This document shows positions 6,307 through 12,078 of a stretch of DNA of 12,078 bases, piece by piece. The notes under the pieces were generated by a model. That model saw only the letters and a program-made list of their open reading frames with translations, did not search any database and was not told where the DNA came from. The position numbers and the translations under genes were made by a program. Origin of the DNA: Saprospiraceae bacterium (GTDB taxonomy: Bacteria > Bacteroidota > Bacteroidia > Chitinophagales > Saprospiraceae); the NCBI GenBank assembly GCA_027031185.1, contig JALVEF010000217.1, positions 1-12,078 on the forward strand. The letters run 5' to 3'. How positions within the stretch are numbered: position 1 is the first letter of the stretch; every line of letters begins with the position of its first letter.

Positions 6307-7562
6307 TATCTTATCTTCAGCGTCATGATGGTCATAATGGCCAGCAGAATACCCACTATCCAAAATCGCGTTACGATTTTGGTTTCCGGTATGCCGAGCA
6401 ATTGAAAATGGTGGTGCAAGGGACTCATCCGGAATATGCGGCGCCCTTGCCCGTATTTCTTTTTGGTGTACTTGAAGTAGGCCACCTGAATCATCACGGA
6501 CAGGGTCTCCACCATCATCACGCCGGCCAGAATGGGCAAGAGCAATTCTTTGCGGAGCACCAGGCTCAGCGTTGCGATGACACCGCCAAGCATCAAGCTG
6601 CCCGTATCCCCCATGAATACCGATGCCGGGAAGGAGTTGTGCCACAAGAAGCCGATCGTAGCACCGAAGAAAGCGGCGGCATAGATCACCAACTCGGAGA
6701 CGCCCGGCAAGTGCAGTATGTGCAGATAGTTGGCTGCAATTCTGTTGCCGGCCACATAAGCAAAAATGGCCATCACCACTGCGATAATGGCGGTCAAGCC
6801 GGTGGCCAGCCCATCCAGACCGTCGGTCAGGTTGGTGCTATTGGATACACCGGTGACGATGAATATGGCCAGGGGGATAAAGATGATCCACGCCAGGGTG
6901 ACGGCTTTGGATCGAGGCAAAAAATCGAGCAAAGCCGAATAGTCCACGGAGTAGTTTTTCAGAAAGGGCACATTGGTGATCGGCGCCTTTGCCCAGACGT
7001 AGTCCGGCCCCTCCCCATGCACATCCGATGCGTATATCTTGCGGACGACAGGATAGTGCCGTTGGGCGGCCACCTCGGGGTTTAGACTGACCACTACTTT
7101 GTCACTCATCAGCATGGTCAGGCTGACAATCAGGCCGAGTCCAACCTGGCCCAACAACTTGGCCTTGGAGCTCAGCCCCTTTTTGTTCTTTTTGAAAACC
7201 TTGATATAGTCGTCCACCATGCCGATGCCCCCCAACCAAACCGTCACCAAAATCAACAGGCGCACATAGACATTGGTCAAATCCGACAACAACAGGACAG
7301 GCACCAATATACCCAGTAAGATGATGATTCCACCCATTGTGGGAGTACCTTCTTTTTCTTTTTGACCTTCCAGGCCGAGCTCGCGCACGGTCTCCCCTAT
7401 CTGCATCTTACGCAAATAAGCAATGATGCGATTGCCAAAGGTAATCGTGGTGATAAGCGACAAAATCACCGCGACACTGGCACGAAACGAGATAAAGTGA
7501 AACAGTCCCGCTCCGGGCAGGTCATAGGCTCGATCGAGATATGTAAACAAATGGTACAGCAT
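6306..7562 (-). CDS. mraY: MraY, phospho-MurNAc-pentapeptide transferase
   Basis: Integral membrane enzyme (418 residues) that transfers phospho-MurNAc-pentapeptide from UDP to undecaprenyl phosphate, forming lipid I. Key elements are GTPTMGGI (72-79), the aspartate pair D117-D118 in MVDDYIKVFKK, NLTDGLDGLATG (244-255), FMGDTGSL (316-323) and the histidine-rich PLHHHFQL (381-388). About ten hydrophobic segments are visible. It is some 55-60 residues longer than the E. coli protein (360), because of an insert at about 155-215 (NPEVAAQRHY through VDYSALLDF); long MraY proteins of this type are usual in Bacteroidota. I start at the ATG 7562-7560 (MLYHLFTYL), which overlaps the murE stop as TGATG; the TTG one codon earlier is less likely. 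The TAA at 6308-6306 overlaps the ftsW ATG by one base, leaving no room for murD. Confidence 0.97.
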   Translation of the reverse strand: MLYHLFTYLDRAYDLPGAGLFHFISFRASVAVILSLITTITFGNRIIAYLRKMQIGETVRELGLEGQKEKEGTPTMGGIIILLGILVPVLLLSDLTNVYVRLLILVTVWLGGIGMVDDYIKVFKKNKKGLSSKAKLLGQVGLGLIVSLTMLMSDKVVVSLNPEVAAQRHYPVVRKIYASDVHGEGPDYVWAKAPITNVPFLKNYSVDYSALLDFLPRSKAVTLAWIIFIPLAIFIVTGVSNSTNLTDGLDGLATGLTAIIAVVMAIFAYVAGNRIAANYLHILHLPGVSELVIYAAAFFGATIGFLWHNSFPASVFMGDTGSLMLGGVIATLSLVLRKELLLPILAGVMMVETLSVMIQVAYFKYTKKKYGQGRRIFRMSPLHHHFQLLGIPETKIVTRFWIVGILLAIMTIMTLKIR

Positions 7563-9037
7563 CAATTCGTCGCTTTCATCGTGCGCTCAAATTCTCTTAT
7601 CAGCTCTTCTCTGTCATCAAAAGGAATCTTTTGATCCCGGACGATTTGGTATTTCTCATGACCTTTACCGGCAACCAGTATGATGGCCTTGTCTCCGCCC
7701 AGGCGACAAGCCGTCCGGATGGCCGTGCGCCGGTCGCGAATAGTCAGGACCTTTTCACGTTGGGCGGGCGGCACCCCACCCAGCATCTCAGCTATTATCC
7801 GGTCGGGATCTTCGTTTCGTGGATTGTCCTCAGTGAATATGGCCTGGTCACTTTTTTCGGCGGCGATGGCCCCCATGAGCGGGCGTTTGGTCTTGTCGCG
7901 GTCCCCACCACAACCAACGACTGTCACCACTTGATATCCGGGCCGGCGCAATTCCAATATGGTATCCAATACTTTAACCAAGGCATCCGGCGTATGTGCA
8001 TAGTCCACAATTCCGATGCGGTGACTATGGGCATCGCGAATGGTTTCGAACCGTCCGGGCGCGCCGGGCGCATTGGAGAGAACTGTCAAAACTTGCCGGG
8101 CGTCAAATCCCAGTATGCGCGCCACGGCATAGGCCGTCAGCAAATTATAGGCATTAAAACGACCGACCAGGCGGGCATGAACTTCCATACCCTCTACGGT
8201 CATTTGAAGCCCATCCAAGCCGTTGGCCTGTATCCTGGCATGGAAGTCAGCCATTGTCCGCAGCGACAAGCCAAACCGGCGGGCACGAGTATTTTGCCAC
8301 ATTACCGGCCCATGCTTGTCATCTATGTTCACCAGAGCGAAAGCATCATCGGGCAAGCTGTCAAAAAACGATTTCTTGACCTTCATGTAGGTCTTCATGT
8401 CTTTGTGGTAGTCCAGATGCTCCGGTGTCAAATTGGTGAATACCGCTCCTGCAAAGCGGAGGCCGTCAATACGGTGCTGATCAATGGCGTGTGAACTGAC
8501 CTCCATAAAAGCATATTCACATCCCGCCTGCACCATATCTGCCAGCAAGCGATTGACCGTAACGGGGTCAGGCGTGGTATGGGTGGCAGAAACCGTATGC
8601 GAGGCTATTTTATTTTCGATAGTGGAGAGCAAGCCGGCCTTGATACCGAGACCGGCCATCAGTTGATACAAGAGCGTGACAGTGGTGGTCTTGCCGTTGG
8701 TACCGGTGACACCGATGAGTTGCAGTTTTTCGGAAGGACGATCGTAAAAATTGGCCGCCATCAGGGCCAGAGCCTTTCTGGCATCGGGCACACCGACCCA
8801 ATGCACGTGCGGGGGGAGCCCCGGTGGCTGCACTTCACCGATGATAATGTTTGCGCCATTTTCAATGGCGCGCGGTATGAATTGATGACCATCCGCCCGG
8901 GTGCCGCGAATGGCCACAAAAGCGTAGCCGGGACGCACTTGCCGGGAGTCAAAACACAAGCCCTCTACCGGCACTGCCTGTGCCGGGATGCGGCTTGTGA
9001 GCGCGACGCCAGTCAATATGTCTTGCAAGTACTTCAC
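7562..9037 (-). CDS. murE: MurE, UDP-MurNAc-tripeptide synthetase, meso-diaminopimelate type
   Basis: Cytoplasmic Mur ligase (491 residues) that uses ATP to add the third amino acid to UDP-MurNAc-L-Ala-D-Glu. Visible are the N-terminal UDP-substrate domain with CFDSRQVRPGYAFVAIRG (28-45), the P-loop GTNGKTTT (112-119), TTPDP (154-158), MEVSSHA (178-184), the probable carbamylated lysine K221 in MKVKKSFF, VDYAHTPDAL (344-353), GCGGDRDKTKRP (375-386), the specificity motif DNPR (404-407) and GKGHE (457-461). DNPR is the signature of meso-diaminopimelate-adding enzymes, as opposed to lysine-adding ones, so a Gram-negative-type stem peptide is predicted. The start is a GTG at 9037-9035 inside the GTGA overlap with ftsI, read through MKYLQDIL; no better ATG lies near. 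The TGA at 7564-7562 overlaps the mraY ATG by one base. It is the only Mur ligase encoded in this window. Confidence 0.97.
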   Translation of the reverse strand: MKYLQDILTGVALTSRIPAQAVPVEGLCFDSRQVRPGYAFVAIRGTRADGHQFIPRAIENGANIIIGEVQPPGLPPHVHWVGVPDARKALALMAANFYDRPSEKLQLIGVTGTNGKTTTVTLLYQLMAGLGIKAGLLSTIENKIASHTVSATHTTPDPVTVNRLLADMVQAGCEYAFMEVSSHAIDQHRIDGLRFAGAVFTNLTPEHLDYHKDMKTYMKVKKSFFDSLPDDAFALVNIDDKHGPVMWQNTRARRFGLSLRTMADFHARIQANGLDGLQMTVEGMEVHARLVGRFNAYNLLTAYAVARILGFDARQVLTVLSNAPGAPGRFETIRDAHSHRIGIVDYAHTPDALVKVLDTILELRRPGYQVVTVVGCGGDRDKTKRPLMGAIAAEKSDQAIFTEDNPRNEDPDRIIAEMLGGVPPAQREKVLTIRDRRTAIRTACRLGGDKAIILVAGKGHEKYQIVRDQKIPFDDREELIREFERTMKATN

Positions 9038-11181
9038 GACTTCAATCTGATAAAAATGGTTTGGCCTTTGGCGGCGGTGCCCGGTCGAATGGACTGGGCC
9101 ACCACATATCCGGTGCCCTTAAATCGTACTTTGAGCCGGCGGTTCTCGAGCAGGTACAAGGCATCTTTGAGCGTCATCCCGCGCACGTCGGGCACGGAGT
9201 TATCTGCCAACTGCCTGGGGCGGAGCAATAGTGAATCGGAAACCGCGACGGGCTTTAAGTCTGCCCAAATCGCTTCCTGATACGCATCCTGCAATGGCAA
9301 GCCCGCAAATTCGGCCATGGTACGGGCATCATCGGCAAAGACCGGCTGCGGGCCGGGAAGTTTTCGGGCATCGAATTTGGCCACCAATGCATTGACCGGG
9401 TAGTGCAGGGCCGGATCCAGCTGAAAGCAGTGGTCCGCTATCTCCCGGAACACCGGACCGGCGACGGCAGAGCCATAATAGCCGTTTGTTTTGGGGCCGT
9501 AAATGACGACGATACAAGAATAGCGCGGCCTTTCCGCAGGAAAATAACCAACGAAAGACGCCTGATACTTCTGTTGGCCATTGCGTCGGGCGTAGTTCAT
9601 CTGTGCCGTGCCCGTCTTTCCAGCGAATCGGTATAAGTCGGTGCGCAGCTTTTTGGCTGTACCGTTTTGGACGACGCCTTCGAGTAGTTGATGGACTTTT
9701 TTGAGTGTCCGGCTACTGACTAAGCGACTGCTGATAATCGTAGGCTTAAAACGCTTGTAGGTACGGCCCGACTTTTGGAGCTCTGATACCAAATAAGGCT
9801 TTACCAGGACACCGTCGTTGGCAATGGCATTGTAAAAAGTGAGCAACTGCAGCGGCGTCAGTTTTTCTTCATAACCGATGGCCATCCAGGGCAGGGTAAT
9901 ACCACTCCATTGGTCCGTGGATGCATCGGGGTCTTTGATAAATGGCAAAGCCTCGCCTTTGATTTCAATTCCGGTGGGCAGGTGCAGGTGCAGGTCTTTC
10001 AGATGACGGACAAAGCGCCGCCGGCCTTTGGGCGTATGGTTGTAAAAGCTGTCCACTAGTGAGGCAATCCCCACGTTGGAAGATATCTCGAATGCGTGCC
10101 GGACAGTGGTACGGTCAAAACCATGATAGGAGGCATCCACCATTTCCTCATCGTAAAACTTGCGCTTACCTCCGTAGATATTCAGGCTATCATCCAAATC
10201 CACATAACCATCTTCGAGCAGGGCAATGATAGAAGCCAGCTTGAAGGTGGAGCCCGGTTCGGAGGCATGACCTACGGCATAGTTGTAAATTTCGGCCCAG
10301 CCGTTTTTTACTCTACCGAGATTACTGATGGCGCGAATGGCGCCCGTCTTGGTATCCATCAGTATGGCCGTACCGCGGTCGGCATCGTGATATTGCAATG
10401 CCCGGAGCAAGGCATTGTGCACCACATCTTGCAAATTGATGTCCAACGTGGTGACCACATCCATACCTACCTTGGAGATAATGGAGGTGGGATCATGAAG
10501 CGGGATCGGCCCGTTGGGTGTCTGGATAAAGCGCTCCCGAACGGTGTCGTTGGCAGACAACTCTTTGTCAAACGTACCTTCCAATCCTACCTTGGTCACG
10601 CCATCTTTGACGTATCCGAGCGTGCGCAGGGCCAGCATCTTAAACGGATGCACCCGCTTCGTTTGTGGTTCGGCGATAAAACCACCCTTGTAACGTCCGA
10701 GACGGAATACGGGCAGCTTGCGCAGTTTTGAATATTCGCTATACGAGACGTTATCTGCGATTTTGAAGTAGCGATTTTGGTTTCTGTAGGCCCGGAGGAG
10801 CACCTCGCGCCAACCGCCCGGGGTATATCTGGAATGTTTTAGTACACGGGCCAGATAATACGAGATGGAATCCAACGCATTGAGAAATGTGACGGAGTCC
10901 AGGTGACCGGTGGCGAAGTCCATGCGCAGGTCAAACAAAGTGGAGGAAGCCGCCAGGATCTCGCCGTCGCGTGAAAGGATATTGCCGCGCCGGCCGGGAA
11001 TAACTGTAATACTATCCCGGAAGACATTATCTTTCTGAGCCCATGGGGCATTTTTAAACAGCTCTTCTTTTTCGGGATAAAAAGAGAGTTGATAAAGCCT
11101 GCTGATGATCGTCAGGGCCAGGACCAGGACCACCAAAGTGCCGATATAAGCGCGTTTTAATATTTGAATCTTAAACTTCAC
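9034..11181 (-). CDS. ftsI: FtsI / class B penicillin-binding protein with C-terminal PASTA domain
   Basis: Septal peptidoglycan D,D-transpeptidase (715 residues) that cross-links glycan strands made by FtsW; inner membrane with periplasmic catalytic domain. There is an N-terminal membrane anchor (about residues 10-28), then a PBP dimerisation/pedestal region containing IPGRRGNILSRDG (61-73), then the transpeptidase domain with all three active-site motifs: STFK (S311 nucleophile, K314), SSN (367-369) and KTGT (522-525). A single PASTA-type module occupies about 660-714 (VPDVRGMTLKDALYLLENR and a RPGT element). A PASTA tail on the division PBP is familiar from Gram-positives and also occurs in Bacteroidota, unlike E. 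coli FtsI. The start is a GTG at 11181-11179 that overlaps the ftsL stop (GTGA); the stop overlaps the murE GTG in the same way. The protein is complete, with no sign of damage. Confidence 0.97.
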   Translation of the reverse strand: MKFKIQILKRAYIGTLVVLVLALTIISRLYQLSFYPEKEELFKNAPWAQKDNVFRDSITVIPGRRGNILSRDGEILAASSTLFDLRMDFATGHLDSVTFLNALDSISYYLARVLKHSRYTPGGWREVLLRAYRNQNRYFKIADNVSYSEYSKLRKLPVFRLGRYKGGFIAEPQTKRVHPFKMLALRTLGYVKDGVTKVGLEGTFDKELSANDTVRERFIQTPNGPIPLHDPTSIISKVGMDVVTTLDINLQDVVHNALLRALQYHDADRGTAILMDTKTGAIRAISNLGRVKNGWAEIYNYAVGHASEPGSTFKLASIIALLEDGYVDLDDSLNIYGGKRKFYDEEMVDASYHGFDRTTVRHAFEISSNVGIASLVDSFYNHTPKGRRRFVRHLKDLHLHLPTGIEIKGEALPFIKDPDASTDQWSGITLPWMAIGYEEKLTPLQLLTFYNAIANDGVLVKPYLVSELQKSGRTYKRFKPTIISSRLVSSRTLKKVHQLLEGVVQNGTAKKLRTDLYRFAGKTGTAQMNYARRNGQQKYQASFVGYFPAERPRYSCIVVIYGPKTNGYYGSAVAGPVFREIADHCFQLDPALHYPVNALVAKFDARKLPGPQPVFADDARTMAEFAGLPLQDAYQEAIWADLKPVAVSDSLLLRPRQLADNSVPDVRGMTLKDALYLLENRRLKVRFKGTGYVVAQSIRPGTAAKGQTIFIRLKS

Positions 11182-11525
11182 TGCTTGACCAAATCGGTTA
11201 TGTCATCGGATGCGATAATGCGTTTGGGGCCCTGCTTGCCGGGCGACAAGCCTTTTTTCTTCATTTTCTCAACTACCTGAGACTGTGTGCGCTCATACAT
11301 TAGCTCCGACTGCAGCCCCATATATTCCCAGCGTAGGCGCTCTACTTCTTCATTCAGCTTACCAATCTTATAAATGCTACCCTCAACATGGCGCACCAGA
11401 GATATGTATAAAATCCCAAGAAACACCAGGAATCCGACGAAATATATATTCATCAGGATCCAGGTCAATAGCTGTGGCCAGGATCTGATTTTGCCGAACA
11501 GATTTTTATTTTCTTTGGTCGCCAT
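11178..11525 (-). CDS. ftsL: FtsL-like divisome protein, single-pass membrane coiled coil
   Basis: Small bitopic divisome protein of 115 residues. FtsL normally forms a periplasmic coiled coil that scaffolds and activates the FtsW-FtsI synthase. Visible are a short charged cytoplasmic N-terminus, one membrane segment (about residues 18-44), a heptad-like region rich in E, L, K and R (about 46-88, including KLNEEVERLRWEYMGLQSEL), and a short GLSPGKQGPKRI tail of the kind seen in FtsL. I chose the ATG at 11525-11523 (MATKENKN). An in-frame TTG at 11561 would add 12 basic residues and deepen the overlap with rsmH to 56 bp, which is less likely. No Shine-Dalgarno sequence precedes the ATG. The stop overlaps the ftsI GTG start (GTGA). 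FtsL diverges fast in sequence, so the name rests on size, topology and position between rsmH and ftsI. Confidence 0.88.
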   Translation of the reverse strand: MATKENKNLFGKIRSWPQLLTWILMNIYFVGFLVFLGILYISLVRHVEGSIYKIGKLNEEVERLRWEYMGLQSELMYERTQSQVVEKMKKKGLSPGKQGPKRIIASDDITDLVKQ

Positions 11526-12078
11526 GGGCTGAGTGTGCTGTTGTTTCAATTTTTTCCGCAAAGCGCATTTTAGCGCTTCGCGCTCTGGGATTTTGGGCTA
11601 TCTCTTCCGCGGAGGGAAGCACGGGTTTTTTGGAAAGCATTTTCAAAGGGCGGATGACACGCCCATAGAAGTCTTTTTCGGGCACACCGGTGACACTGCC
11701 TGTTTTCATAAAATGTTTGACCATACGGTCTTCCAGGGAGTGATAGCTGATGATCACCAGACGGCCACCGGGGCGAAGAACTTCTGCCGCATCGTGCAGA
11801 AAATCTCGAAGTGCGCCCATCTCATCGTTGACAGCGATGCGCAAGGCCTGAAAGACTTGGGACAAGTAGCGGTGCCTGTCCCCACGCACCCAGGGGCCGA
11901 TGACTTCCAAAAACCGCTGTACCGTCCGGATGTCGTTAACCCGGCGAGCCTCGACGATGGCCCGTGCCAGCGACCTGGCATTGCGCACTTCGCCGTATCT
12001 GCCAAAGATTTCTTGCAGTTGGGCAGCTGTTTCCCGATTCAGAATGTCGGCAGCGGTGCGCTCCAGGTTTCTATCCAT
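11506..12078 (-). CDS. rsmH: RsmH (MraW), 16S rRNA C1402 N4-methyltransferase, 5' part cut by window edge
   Basis: S-adenosylmethionine-dependent methyltransferase that N4-methylates cytidine 1402 of 16S rRNA; classically one of the first genes of dcw clusters. The visible 190 residues are the C-terminal two thirds. They start with an MDRNLERTAADILN stretch, which in the family is an internal R-M-D...AADILN segment and not the N-terminus, so the ATG at the window edge should not be taken as the start; roughly 110-120 residues should lie beyond position 12078. Family marks are RPGGRLVIISYHSLEDRMVK (about visible residues 102-121) and the NPRARSAKMRFAEK segment near the end. The gene ends in TAA at 11508-11506 and overlaps the next start (ftsL) by 20 bp, which suggests coupled translation. 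Identification is secure; only the start is unknown. Confidence 0.96.
   Translation of the reverse strand: MDRNLERTAADILNRETAAQLQEIFGRYGEVRNARSLARAIVEARRVNDIRTVQRFLEVIGPWVRGDRHRYLSQVFQALRIAVNDEMGALRDFLHDAAEVLRPGGRLVIISYHSLEDRMVKHFMKTGSVTGVPEKDFYGRVIRPLKMLSKKPVLPSAEEIAQNPRARSAKMRFAEKIETTAHSAHGDQRK

Noticed and set aside
6307..6645. Upstream extension of the ftsW frame
   Set aside because: Overlaps mraY on the same strand and encodes a hydrophilic, non-SEDS sequence; the ATG at 6306 gives the canonical N-terminus and a TAATG junction.
7631..8494. 287-residue plus-strand open frame
   Set aside because: Antisense to murE; no motif, no neighbours in the same orientation.
11526..11561. TTG start for a longer FtsL
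   Set aside because: Would need a weak TTG codon and a 56-bp overlap with rsmH; the ATG at 11525 gives a normal FtsL length.

Overview
The window is the downstream part of a dcw (division and cell wall) cluster from a Gram-negative bacterium, most likely a member of the Bacteroidota. All ten genes lie on the minus strand, so the cluster reads from right to left: rsmH (its 5' part lies beyond the right edge), ftsL, ftsI, murE, mraY, ftsW, murG, ftsQ, ftsA, ftsZ. The Bacteroidota assignment is an inference. It rests on the gene order, a monofunctional FtsI with one C-terminal PASTA domain, a long MraY with an extra-membrane insert, a short FtsL, an FtsZ ending in an NSF-x-H-x-NVD type tail, and the lack of clear Shine-Dalgarno sequences before most starts. 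No genus can be named from this window.

Layout. Positions 500-12078 are almost wall-to-wall coding. Seven of the nine gene junctions overlap: rsmH/ftsL by 20 bp, ftsL/ftsI and ftsI/murE as GTGA, murE/mraY as TGATG, mraY/ftsW as TAATG, and ftsW/murG and murG/ftsQ as ATGA. Only ftsQ/ftsA (25 bp) and ftsA/ftsZ (63 bp) have gaps. Positions 1-496, downstream of ftsZ, hold no convincing gene. They carry a 10-bp-stem GC-rich terminator (359-382), an AT-rich heptamer array (320-354), a very strong hairpin (279-308) and two tandem ~116-bp units with imperfect terminal inverted repeats (18-250), preceded by copies of an octamer GGTTTAGC.

How the genes work together. MurE adds the third stem-peptide residue (its DNPR motif predicts meso-diaminopimelate). 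MraY and MurG make lipid I and lipid II. FtsW (SEDS glycosyltransferase) and FtsI (class B PBP transpeptidase) polymerise and cross-link septal peptidoglycan. FtsL and FtsQ are the membrane scaffold, and FtsA anchors the FtsZ ring. RsmH methylates 16S rRNA.

The most notable point is that murD (normally between mraY and ftsW) and murC (normally between murG and ftsQ) are both absent. The flanking genes abut with 1-bp and 4-bp overlaps and no remnant is visible. I found no clearly new biological system here. The murC/murD-less layout and the structured repeat block downstream of ftsZ are what merit follow-up.
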